A stretch of DNA of 64,000 nucleotides, taken from contig CAJTIR010000005.1 in assembly GCA_910576385.1 (NCBI GenBank), positions 95,428-159,427 on the forward strand. Direction: 5' to 3'. A program made the position numbers and the translations under genes. Below, one piece after another: positions 28,201 through 35,011 of the stretch. The first letter of the stretch is position 1. Each line of letters begins with the position of its first letter. The notes beneath the pieces were generated by a model that made no database searches, was not told the origin of the DNA, and saw only the letters and a program-made list of their open reading frames with translations. The DNA comes from Lachnospiraceae bacterium (GTDB lineage: Bacteria > Bacillota > Clostridia > Lachnospirales > Lachnospiraceae).

Positions 28201-28964
28201 AGAATATAGCCCACATTGACGCAGGCATTTTGGTTTCCTGTTCCCCTGACGTCCACAGTGAGCTTATCTCCTCCAGCCGGAACGGCTACAGTCCCTTCTA
28301 CTTCTGCACTTCCGCCATCTTTTGGGAGAGGGACAGTAAAATCTTCCGGCGATAATACAGTCTCAGAATTTGCTGTTTCCAGTATTGCCTTCACCACTGG
28401 AGAATTAGAACAGCTCCAGGGATTGACACATCCAACTGTCACCTCATAAGAACCCTCTTCAAGCTCAAAAGCATAATCTATAAAACGTTCTTCTATCCCT
28501 TTTTCAGTAAAATTCTTGGAATAACGGTTTGTAGTAGTTTTAGGATAGTCTATATTTGGGGTTGCAAGATGTTCAAATGCCCAGGTATTTGCCGTATAGA
28601 CCCCGCCATTATTTGGTGGTTCTCCATTAGATACATTATTTCCAGTATATTCCTCCGCCTGATCTATAATCCCCCATTGATAGCCAGTTTCTGGATCCTC
28701 TCCATAAGCCTGATCTGTGACACTATTGTGTGTTCCGAACTGCTCCCCATCACCAGCGGTATTTACCACAAAATCCCCACAATCCACATAGTAAACAATG
28801 GATGGATCTGGTCTCTCTGCCGGTGTAGCTGCTTCAACAGTTGCAAGCCCTGTGGCTGGCAGAGAAGTCACACACATTGCCGCTGCAATACAACTGGCTG
28901 CAGCCCTTTTGACAAAAGCCACAAGATCCCACTTTTTGCCACTTGGATTTTCCTTTTGTTTCAT
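22248..28964 (-). CDS. Secreted GH127 beta-L-arabinofuranosidase, largest paralogue
   Basis: 2238-residue secreted enzyme. ATG 28964 is preferred to the in-frame GTG at 28970 because AAGGAG then lies 8 bases upstream. The order matches the preceding GH127 gene: signal peptide, two VDCGD modules each with an atrophied Ig-like domain, GH127 domain (about 670-1240) with Glu1001, Cys1003 and Cys1073-Cys1074, then a cadherin-like domain (about 1500-1605). It differs at the end: one Big_2 domain, an extra segment of about 210 residues (about 1698-1908) not found in the paralogue, then four more Big_2 domains with strong lysine enrichment at the C-terminus. The last two Big_2 domains closely resemble those of the GH51 protein at 30779-34909. 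No LPxTG signal is present; wall attachment through the basic tail is an inference. Confidence 0.9.
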   Translation of the reverse strand: MKQKENPSGKKWDLVAFVKRAAASCIAAAMCVTSLPATGLATVEAATPAERPDPSIVYYVDCGDFVVNTAGDGEQFGTHNSVTDQAYGEDPETGYQWGIIDQAEEYTGNNVSNGEPPNNGGVYTANTWAFEHLATPNIDYPKTTTNRYSKNFTEKGIEERFIDYAFELEEGSYEVTVGCVNPWSCSNSPVVKAILETANSETVLSPEDFTVPLPKDGGSAEVEGTVAVPAGGDKLTVDVRGTGNQNACVNVGYILIKSIKTGETEDEKNIRKDLEALKLPESTKEDLALPGTGENGSIISWKSSNEAVISNDGKVTRPEAGKEDATVTLEATASFGSAEPQKKEFNVKVPAIKVPTPIDREDNYVVYFVDCGDYVVNTVGAGDQFGTHNSVTDQAFGEDPETGYKWGIVDVDYEYEGNNKTNPAVPNNGGVYTKNTWAFETLTANQDHDKTTTNRYTKNFWEKGIEERILDYKFELENGKYDVYVCCVDPWNCSKSPNVYLNYGKDTQKTLKEGLDAISKEVGKKTVDVTDGELTVNLKATGDDNKAINLAYILIRKYKELTPEEMEADAKNRVTNDHAALTLETTNITSDITLKTEGDNETTITWKSSNEAVLSNNGKVTRPAAGNADALVTLTATISYENGDYKFSMDKQFEVKVLAESDMQDLQEFALADVEITEDYYNNVADKDVEFLNKFDPDRLLYNFRLTAGYSADEIQQFDVHNNGTGASSPYPGGWENSRIGGHTLGHYLAAAAQAIANGYGQEKGTDGLNLEQRLNYLIDELKVCQDKLGTGYIFGATLASQSDPERQFNILETGSTNDTWVPWYTMHKIVNGLIETYKLTGNKTALTVVENLGEWTYNRTSKWNADIQRKVLGVEYGGMNDCLYEVYKYAKKDGYANAEHFKTAAHWFDETDLFENILAGKKNHLNGRHANCTIPKFMGALNRYRALKDEGDELKYLQYAEAFWTLITEKHTYITGGNSECEFFGADNVLDAERSHCNCETCNTHNMLKLTRELYRITGDKKYADYYETTFINAIMASVDEKTGMTTYFQPMATGFFKVYCNPDLEKNYFWCCTGTGLENFTKLGDSFYYYVDNKLIVNQYTSSNVTWKDKNVVLKQETDIPNTDQAKFTVELQGGKTSEAFVLCLRIPDWIKGEAVVKVNGIVQNNTVSNGYIALDRTWNNGDTVEITLPMGIRAYTLPDNAGIVYGFKYGPVVLAAELGRDDKMDTYQVGVQCDVCKTKIVNGEERTSTNGYGSTSNQGTLNSETLNVQNGVSVSEFIENIEDYLVKDGESLSFTLQGTDWGGSEPLKFTPYYKITDQRYGIYWLFAGEGPVEIQKRLLESKKNGRDANVYLDGVGIGYGTQTEGDDNNYPHIKNEGTGSTGDMGNLTRYANVGGSFSYLFKVNKSKKNYLNCQYSKEDNGKTMVIKVGDVVIAEDTLNYEGKEEKYKVKYEIPAAAIAQAVEYEKTDDTTGETEVRDVIRISFSGASGEESPKLWESAYTCTNYDNNAGIEKFTSDIGTVEKGEDNNYRLEVPADTKQVQLKIDLANKFGLLYMDNILTDDSKKKKVALNEKETVVNIRVFAEDHQTKADYQLTIAKKDSGSEGDIKVTDLTLNAIQKTLTVEETFQLDCTVEPSNASNKEVSWKSSDDKIATVSENGLVTAIAKGTAIITVTSAENKEIKKECTITVKAKTGEEVIEPEIKDDGKGNYEVIIPEIKPGEDTAIAIPLPGSLADSIKNSQSDQVSLNVKLPENLPNEKVEAINMPKEILEAVKEKGKDLSVAVNGSTSYQWEFSGSELSSAELTDINLSMQQTTVDNDEEIKPLLNPEEEAVILAFAQQGKLPGAKVTVDVSSMGFKAGDVVTVSYYNAESGKLEDQDLTCTIDENGKVTIAIAKGGKYVLRKKVSGAVESVKLNKTSLTLNVGNSETLTATVLPENAKNKDVKWESSDDRIATVTEEGKVIARAKGTATITVSSADNETIKDTCKVTVKVPVDKVQLSKTKLVLAPQKTYTLIATSLPASANNKNVKWSSSDEKIASLSQTGKVTAKKVGTAVITVASVDSGVKATCKVTVKIPVTKVKLNKKKLTLGLKEKITLKATVSPSKATNKKVTWKSSKSSVVSVKNGKLTAKKKGKAVIKATADGKTAKCTVTVKAAPKKITLNAKKKTLKKGKTFQLKAKLTKNTASNKITYKSSNKKVAKVSATGKIKALKKGRATITATTFNKKKAKIKITVK

Positions 28965-29063
28965 CCTCACTTCTCCTTCCTTATAAATATTTTTAGTTAT
29001 AAGTTTGTTAAAAGTAATTTTTCGGTCAATTTTTTACTTTTAACACCTTTATCCTATTCTTCA

Positions 29064-29117
29064 ATTATATAATAACAAAAATATCAATTCAATTTGATTT
29101 TTTATGATTTTTGTATA
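29064..29117 (-). promoter_or_regulatory. Promoter of the third GH127 gene
   Basis: On the minus strand, -35 TTGAAT (29087-29092) and -10 TATAAT (29064-29069) are separated by 17 bases. The block 29086-29117 is nearly identical to 21901-21932 in front of the paralogous gene, so the duplication included its control region. Confidence 0.8.
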
Positions 29118-29267
29118 TTTTTTTATGATTTCAGAAACGCATTCGTTGGAAAATAGTTGAATTTTTTAGAATTAAGTTAAGATTTTTTATTAATTTTGAT
29201 GATAAATAGATAAATTATAACACTTTTTCATTTAATATTATTCCATCAAGTAGAGCATACTTTCATC

Positions 29268-29600
29268 CTAATAGCCGCACGCATAGCGTATATTGCGTAA
29301 ACAATAAATTTCCTTATACTCCCCTTTGCATAAAAAGGCATTAACAAATATAAATCTGCTAACGCCTTCTAATTTTTTATAAACTTTATCTGAATAAACC
29401 TTAATAAAATTTACATTTATACTATAATTGATTAATTTTTTTGCTAATATATCATCTCCTATATAATAAACAAGTAACCAATTTGATTTATTATGACATT
29501 TGCAATAATATGCCTGATTTTTACTCAAAAATTTTGCCCTATATTTTATATTCAGTAGTATCTTTACTTTTAATTTTTTTCTAACATCCTTCCATTCCAT
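29268..29600 (-). CDS. Doubtful small hypothetical protein
   Basis: An open frame of 110 residues from ATG 29600, with AAGGTG about 9 bases upstream; the frame stays open to a TTG at 29675. The product is rich in Lys, Tyr, Asn and Cys, shows no motif, signal or membrane segment I recognise, and is in very AT-rich DNA between the glycosidase promoter and a toxin-antitoxin pair. It could be a real orphan gene, a fragment, or chance. Confidence 0.3.
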   Translation of the reverse strand: MEWKDVRKKLKVKILLNIKYRAKFLSKNQAYYCKCHNKSNWLLVYYIGDDILAKKLINYSINVNFIKVYSDKVYKKLEGVSRFIFVNAFLCKGEYKEIYCLRNIRYACGY

Positions 29601-29759
29601 CCAACACATCACCTTAAATATTTGATTTATAAGTGTATTGTAATACCATCCTAGTATTTCAGTATGGTTATTCAACCATTTTGTTTATAAAGAATTATGC
29701 TCGATATTTTGTATTCTGCTGATTTTTACTTTCTAATTTAATTATTGATTGTGCTAGAT

Positions 29760-29792
29760 GTCTATGCTACCAAAGGCAGCAAGACCTTTTGA
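29760..29792. repeat. Hairpin related to the foldback element at 56862-57067
   Basis: GTCTATGCTACC pairs imperfectly with GGCAGCAAGAC around AAA, followed by CTTTTGA. The 14 bases GCAAGACCTTTTGA (29779-29792) are identical to part of the right arm of the foldback element near 57019-57032, where they also follow a hairpin. It is probably a decayed relative or fragment. Confidence 0.45.
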
Positions 29793-29846
29793 CACTATAA
29801 TATTTCCTATTATACAAAATCGGGGAATTCAAATCATAGTTTAATT

Positions 29847-30134
29847 TTATTTCTTTACAATTTGCAATTCATATCCCAATGCATTGAGTAAATTACAAAA
29901 TATTCTTAAAGATGGACTATTTTCTTTTTTTTCTATTCGTGAAATGACCTGCTGTTTATTTCCTGTAAGTTCTGATAATCTACTCTGTGTAATTTTTTCC
30001 TGTTTACGTAATCTAATCATTTCTTCTATCAATCTATACTCTTCTCGACTTTCATCCCATACTTTTTTAAACTTGGGTGAGGAACACTTTTCTTTTTCAA
30101 TTTCTTCTGAGATATTTACTTTTACAAATGACAT
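29847..30134 (-). CDS. XRE-type antitoxin (HigA-like)
   Basis: 95-residue helix-turn-helix protein. The HTH lies at about residues 42-90 (motif TQSRLSELTGNKQQVISRIE); the N-terminal 40 residues are charged and could bind the toxin. AAGGAGATGCC lies directly before ATG 30134. It follows the toxin gene in the order typical of HigBA systems, with an unusually long gap of 156 bases containing a strong inverted repeat. It probably neutralises the toxin and represses the promoter at 30662-30690. Confidence 0.85.
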   Translation of the reverse strand: MSFVKVNISEEIEKEKCSSPKFKKVWDESREEYRLIEEMIRLRKQEKITQSRLSELTGNKQQVISRIEKKENSPSLRIFCNLLNALGYELQIVKK

Positions 30135-30190
30135 ATGGCATCTCCTTCTAATTTCAAATTTTATTTATTAATAAATAATCTATTTAAATA

Positions 30191-30243
30191 TGTAAAATTT
30201 CTCTACAGTAAGAATATAATTACTTACTGTAGGATATTTTACA
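30191..30243. repeat. Nested inverted repeat between toxin and antitoxin genes
   Basis: Perfect 10-base arms CTACAGTAAG (30203-30212) and CTTACTGTAG (30223-30232) are enclosed by outer 8-base arms TGTAAAAT (30191-30198) and ATTTTACA (30236-30243). No T run follows on the minus strand, so an operator or RNA processing structure is more likely than a terminator. Confidence 0.7.
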
Positions 30244-30290
30244 TAAATTGAGTTCTTTTTAATTAAAATATCTTTTGTATTGTTATATAA

Positions 30291-30629
30291 TCATATAAAT
30301 TTCTTTCCTAACATTTTTCCAAGTTCTTTTGCTCTTTTCATAATTATTTTACTATCCTTTTTCTCTGTTTTTTTTGTTTGTTTTCTACAAACATGTAATA
30401 TATACAGATTCTTTTTATCTGCAACTATAAAGAAAATTCTATTATGTTTAAAAAAACGAACCTCATAAATTTTCTTCCTCCAACATTTATATTTAATTAT
30501 GTCCCTCCTATCATTTTCTAAACTTTCTAATACTGAAAAACCATCCACTTTTTCTTCTTCTGGCAAAGATTTTATATACTCTAATATTAAATCTTTACCT
30601 GAACTAGACTGATAATTATGTATTATCAT
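30291..30629 (-). CDS. RelE/HigB-like toxin (phage Gp49-like)
   Basis: 112-residue basic protein of the Gp49-like HigB family, whose members are ribosome-associated mRNA interferases. The N-terminal part (EYIKSLPEEEK), the central RFFKHNRIFFIV strand region and the C-terminal LHVCRKQTKKTEKKD-type stretch followed by a basic helix fit the family. AAGGAGG lies about 8 bases before ATG 30629. It is upstream of the antitoxin gene, as in HigBA loci. Very AT-rich composition suggests transfer. Confidence 0.85.
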   Translation of the reverse strand: MIIHNYQSSSGKDLILEYIKSLPEEEKVDGFSVLESLENDRRDIIKYKCWRKKIYEVRFFKHNRIFFIVADKKNLYILHVCRKQTKKTEKKDSKIIMKRAKELGKMLGKKFI

Positions 30630-30661
30630 CTAAATTTCCTCCTTTTTAATTATTAACTTCT

Positions 30662-30690
30662 ATTATAAAATACAACAAATTAGTTGTAAA
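30662..30690 (-). promoter_or_regulatory. Toxin-antitoxin promoter with embedded palindrome
   Basis: On the minus strand, -35 TTTACA (30685-30690) and -10 TATAAT (30662-30667) are 17 bases apart. The spacer and -35 contain the palindrome TACAAC-N6-GTTGTA (30671-30688), a good candidate for autoregulation by the antitoxin. Confidence 0.75.
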
Positions 30691-30723
30691 GTCAATAGGA
30701 TTTTAAATATCCTTTTTAAAACC

Positions 30724-30750
30724 AAAAACCCCGCAAAATGCAGGGTTTTT
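30724..30750 (-). terminator. Bidirectional-looking terminator of the GH51 gene
   Basis: AAAAACCC and GCA pair with TGC and GGGTTTTT around a short A-rich loop. It lies about 30 bases after the stop of the minus-strand glycosidase gene. Confidence 0.8.
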
Positions 30751-30778
30751 GATTTTAAAATATTATTTTTTTATTTCT

Positions 30779-33700
30779 CTATTTCACCTTAATTGAAAGT
30801 TTTGCCTTTTTTCCATTAAAAGTCTTTACTGTAATCACAGCACTGCCTTTCTTTTTGGCCTTTACCACTCCCTTAGAGGAAACTGTAGCAATTTTATTCT
30901 TATTAGAAGTATAGGTAAGCTTATTACTATAAGTATTCTTGGGGAATTTTACCTTAATGCGGAATGTCTTTCCTTTCTTCAAAGTCTTCTTCTTTGCATT
31001 TAAACTAATCTTCTTTGGAGCTTTCTTTACAGTAATAGTACATTTAGCTTTTTTATTATTCTTTGTCATTACTGTGATGACAGCTTTTCCAGGCTTTTTC
31101 GCTGTTATCTTACCATTCTTAACCTCTACAATAGATTTTTTACTGGATTTCCAGGTTACTTTCTGAGAAGCCTTCGCAGGTTTAACTGTTGCTTTTAAGG
31201 TTAGTTTTTCTTTCTGTCCAAGTGTCAGCTTCTTCCCAACATTCAGTTTTACACTGCTTGGAGAGGGTGTTGTCGGATTTAACTTCAAAGCATCCTTTGC
31301 CTGTTTCAGCTTATTATAAGGTATCTCCATATCCTCATACTGATCTGCACTGGCAAGCAGATTTTCAGCGTTAGCCAATGCATTCTGCAATGCTGCCCAC
31401 GATTCCGTTGTATACTTAGACTTATCTAATTTCTTCACCTGATTTACTAATTCTTGCAGCTTTGCTTTTGTAATTTCAGGCCCTTTTGTCAGAGGCACCC
31501 GAATCACATTCACTGAATATGCAGGAAGTGTGTACAAAAGCTGACGATTTTGAATATTCTGTAAAACAGAAGATGTAGGCGCTACTACCTCATTGCCAAT
31601 TGCATTGGCATCATTTAAATTTCCTGTCAAGGTTGTTACCTCTGACTCTGCGCCAACTGGCAAATTCTTAAAATTCAGTGTAATTGATTTATTCTTTCGA
31701 TCTGGATTTACCAACTTAATATAGATATTCTCGCTATCTTTATTTACCACTTGGTAAATATCTGTCTGATACTGATTTAAGGCGCTTGAAAAATCATACT
31801 TTGCGGTATTGGTGACACTGTTGCTGGTATAATTAGCCTCTAATTTTCCATTTACACCGAAATTAAAGCTTACATGCATAGGATCATTTGTCTTTACTTT
31901 TACTAATGATTCTGTTTTGTAATGTTTGTTAGAATAATTATTTCCCAAACTCTTTGTTGTCAATTCTGTTTTACCGCGCTCTGGTCTGGTCACTTCCATG
32001 CATGTGCCTGCTCCATCTTTGCCCAGATGATACCAGTAATATTGTTTTTCATGACCGGTGCCAACCACCAGTCCGCCAGTTCCAGATGTCTTTACAGAAC
32101 CTTCAATTTCAATCCTGAAATTTTTCCATTTGTTTTCTACAGCCTTTGGAAGATATACAGCATTTACACCACTCTTCTCATTAAATACAAGACGTCCGCC
32201 ACTAATGGAGAAATCACTGCTTCCTGCCTGTGTGGAAAACTGTGTCCATCCATTGGAATTATCATTAAAATCATCCTCTAAAAGAACTTTTCCACTCTGA
32301 TCATAAACCGTAATCTTGTCGATAGAGCCTCCAGCAGATACAGTTCCAAGAATTGGACTTCCATAATTACTGTAATCACTATCTGCAGATTTCAGTTCAG
32401 TACCAATCAATTCTGTACCATAATTGTTGGAAAACATCTTCTGTACATAATAGTTTGTGGATTTCGCTGTATTAAATTCATCAAAATAGATTAAGTCATG
32501 ATCCCAGCTTAAACTGCCAATTTTGTACAGCAGCGGTGCATAAGATATATTTTTTACGACATCCGCGTTGCGCTCAAGACCTGTGATATAACATGCCTCT
32601 GCAAGCGCTGTATTGTATTTATTATTATTTCGGATTGCATACTCACCAACAAACACATCGCTTCCACCCTGATCGGCACGCTGATAGTAATCATAACGAT
32701 CAGACTGATTATACATAAAGGATTCTGACTCATAATAATGCTCATCTACTAATGTCTGTCCAGGCATTGTCTGAGCCAAACGGTCATAAGCATATTCCAA
32801 GTCATTTCCAGTGGAAGTAGGCCCTGCACTGGATATAATCTGCAGCTCATGATCTGGATAATTTGCTTTCACATAACTCTCAACGGCTGCTTTAATCTCA
32901 TCAAAATTATCAAAATATTTTGCCTGAAGATTTTCATTACCAATACCAAGATATTTCAAGTTAAATGGTTCTGGATGGCCGTTATCTGCTCTCTTTTTCG
33001 CCCATTCATTACTATTGGCATCGCCCCAGCAGTAATCCAAAAGCTGTGTGGCCATATCTTTAAAGCGCTGCAGCTCCTCTCCTGTCTTTGCATCCACGTT
33101 TTTTGTCTCATACTGGCAGAGTAAACCTGCACTTAAAATTGGAAATGGTTCCATTCCGAAGTCTTCACAGAGACACAATAATTCATGATATCCAAATCCA
33201 TACGACTGCATATATCCCCAGGTACGATTCTTGTTGTTCCAATTTTCCCAACGGTTGGTAGCGCTTTTTCGTTCCTCCAGAGGCCCGATCGAATCTCTCC
33301 AGTCATACAGACCTTCCCAGTTAAATCCTTCCACAATACAGCCGCCAGGGAAACGCATAAATTTAGGATTTAAATCCATCATCAAATCTAAAAGATCCTG
33401 ACGAATACCTACGCCGCAGGCATAATTTGGATTTCCATAACCATAACTGTCATGTGGTATTACTGAAACCATATCTAAATATAACTTTTCATCTGTGCCT
33501 GCACCTTTGACTGCAAGCATCAATTTTCCTTTTGTATTTACTGATACCGTCGAAGTCAATTCTGCTGTAACTTTTTTCCAGGTACCATTCCCGTCAAGAG
33601 AGATCTCCTGTTCATTGGTCAATGCACGATTATTATTATCAACCAATTTTACATTTAATTTTCCGCTGTAACCTTGTGGAGCTTTGGTGTAGGCAGAAAA

Positions 33701-34909
33701 CGTATAGATACCAGTTTTTTTATCTGCATTTAGTGGTTTTACAGGCATTGCCGCACTATTTGGGTTATTTTGCGGCGCAAATCCACCATTTTTTAAAGTG
33801 ACATTTCCAGTTAAAATTGCATAGTGAGGATTATTTTGATTCAAACTGTTTGTTGTATCTTGATCACTGTTTACCTCAAAGTTTTCTTCTGGAGAAGCCG
33901 TCCAATGGAGCTTGTAATGTCCAACAGTCTCATATCCATTCTTTTTAAAATATTCGCTGTTCTCATCCCCTTTTTGCATATAAGCATTCTCAAAAGAGTA
34001 ATTTTTTACCATTTCTGGGTACAGCCCGCCATCCGCTGCACTGTTGATATCCTCATAAAACAATCCATAGAGGCTGTCACTGAGCTGTTTTGTGATATTA
34101 CTTCCATCAATATCCATCGAATACTGTGCAACATTATCTTGAATTCCTGCGACTTGACGTACTTGTGCTTCACTGAGGGCATTTTTATAGACACGAACAT
34201 CTTTAAAATCTCCCTGATAGAGTGGATCTGAGTAATTTGATTTTCCAATATAAGATTGCAGTCCAGTTCCAAAATCACTGATTTTTCTGGAAACTGTCTG
34301 AGTTCCAATGGAATATCCGTCAATATAGCAGCTCATGGAATCAGGGCGAATCACAATCGCATAATGTGTCCATACCCCTTTATAGGCGTCTGTCTGCTCA
34401 CTTTGACGAAATCCTTTTTCTGTGTCCATTGGCCGTTGTTCATTGACAGAATCTGTCATTACCAACTTTAAGGTATTATGTTCTTTTTCACAAGGCACGA
34501 AATAATAATAATTGGTCGGATAACCATTGCTGTTTTTGGCGCTGCCAATAAAAAATGCAGCCAGCCATGAGGTTCTGGGATCATTATCTTTTAACCACAT
34601 GGTAACAGTCAAAGTATCTTGTTTATCAAACATTCCTTCTGGCAAGGTGATAAATGCAGAACCATCTGCCCCACCACCTGGCAGAGAGGCAACTCCATTT
34701 GCAACTGTAACACCATTACCAATCACTGCATGATTGTTGTTACCAGAAGAATCCGTTCCTCCATCTGTAAACTCATAATGAGCTAACAACTCTGTACCTG
34801 TCAGCAAATCCTCCTCGGCTTTGACATTTCCCATTGGCTGCCAAAGTCCAATCAGCATCACTGCTGCCAGAAGCAGACTAGTAATTTTGTTACGTTTGTT
34901 TTTCTTCAT
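30779..34909 (-). CDS. Secreted GH51 alpha-L-arabinofuranosidase
   Basis: 1376-residue secreted enzyme predicted to remove alpha-L-arabinofuranosyl groups from arabinan or arabinoxylan. ATG 34909 opens the signal peptide MKKNKRNKITSLLLAAV; GGAG lies 11 bases upstream, slightly far. Domains: signal peptide (1-31), LamG-like (about 37-245), a GH51 catalytic region from about 255 with an inserted carbohydrate-binding-like sandwich, catalytic acid/base Glu659 (GIGNENLQ) and nucleophile Glu756 (FVGEYA), a further C-terminal beta domain, a FIVAR helix pair (about 1141-1205) and two lysine-rich Big_2 domains (about 1215-1376). The Big_2 pair resembles the end of the GH127 protein at 22248-28964. No sorting signal is present. 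It complements the GH127 enzymes by attacking the opposite anomer. Confidence 0.9.
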   Translation of the reverse strand: MKKNKRNKITSLLLAAVMLIGLWQPMGNVKAEEDLLTGTELLAHYEFTDGGTDSSGNNNHAVIGNGVTVANGVASLPGGGADGSAFITLPEGMFDKQDTLTVTMWLKDNDPRTSWLAAFFIGSAKNSNGYPTNYYYFVPCEKEHNTLKLVMTDSVNEQRPMDTEKGFRQSEQTDAYKGVWTHYAIVIRPDSMSCYIDGYSIGTQTVSRKISDFGTGLQSYIGKSNYSDPLYQGDFKDVRVYKNALSEAQVRQVAGIQDNVAQYSMDIDGSNITKQLSDSLYGLFYEDINSAADGGLYPEMVKNYSFENAYMQKGDENSEYFKKNGYETVGHYKLHWTASPEENFEVNSDQDTTNSLNQNNPHYAILTGNVTLKNGGFAPQNNPNSAAMPVKPLNADKKTGIYTFSAYTKAPQGYSGKLNVKLVDNNNRALTNEQEISLDGNGTWKKVTAELTSTVSVNTKGKLMLAVKGAGTDEKLYLDMVSVIPHDSYGYGNPNYACGVGIRQDLLDLMMDLNPKFMRFPGGCIVEGFNWEGLYDWRDSIGPLEERKSATNRWENWNNKNRTWGYMQSYGFGYHELLCLCEDFGMEPFPILSAGLLCQYETKNVDAKTGEELQRFKDMATQLLDYCWGDANSNEWAKKRADNGHPEPFNLKYLGIGNENLQAKYFDNFDEIKAAVESYVKANYPDHELQIISSAGPTSTGNDLEYAYDRLAQTMPGQTLVDEHYYESESFMYNQSDRYDYYQRADQGGSDVFVGEYAIRNNNKYNTALAEACYITGLERNADVVKNISYAPLLYKIGSLSWDHDLIYFDEFNTAKSTNYYVQKMFSNNYGTELIGTELKSADSDYSNYGSPILGTVSAGGSIDKITVYDQSGKVLLEDDFNDNSNGWTQFSTQAGSSDFSISGGRLVFNEKSGVNAVYLPKAVENKWKNFRIEIEGSVKTSGTGGLVVGTGHEKQYYWYHLGKDGAGTCMEVTRPERGKTELTTKSLGNNYSNKHYKTESLVKVKTNDPMHVSFNFGVNGKLEANYTSNSVTNTAKYDFSSALNQYQTDIYQVVNKDSENIYIKLVNPDRKNKSITLNFKNLPVGAESEVTTLTGNLNDANAIGNEVVAPTSSVLQNIQNRQLLYTLPAYSVNVIRVPLTKGPEITKAKLQELVNQVKKLDKSKYTTESWAALQNALANAENLLASADQYEDMEIPYNKLKQAKDALKLNPTTPSPSSVKLNVGKKLTLGQKEKLTLKATVKPAKASQKVTWKSSKKSIVEVKNGKITAKKPGKAVITVMTKNNKKAKCTITVKKAPKKISLNAKKKTLKKGKTFRIKVKFPKNTYSNKLTYTSNKNKIATVSSKGVVKAKKKGSAVITVKTFNGKKAKLSIKVK

Positions 34910-34947
34910 AACTTTACATTCTCCTTCCCTTCTTGTTTTATTAAATA

Positions 34948-34973
34948 ACAAATAGACTATGAAATCTATTTGT
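34948..34973. promoter_or_regulatory. Inverted repeat upstream of the GH51 gene
   Basis: Perfect 9-base arms ACAAATAGA and TCTATTTGT around an 8-base spacer, in the short gap between the EAL gene stop (35012) and the glycosidase start (34909). It could be an operator for the glycosidase or a weak terminator for the EAL gene; only a short T-rich run follows on the minus strand. Confidence 0.6.
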
Positions 34974-35011
34974 ATTTAATTAAATTAGAAAATATCTGGG
35001 ATTTTTATTAC

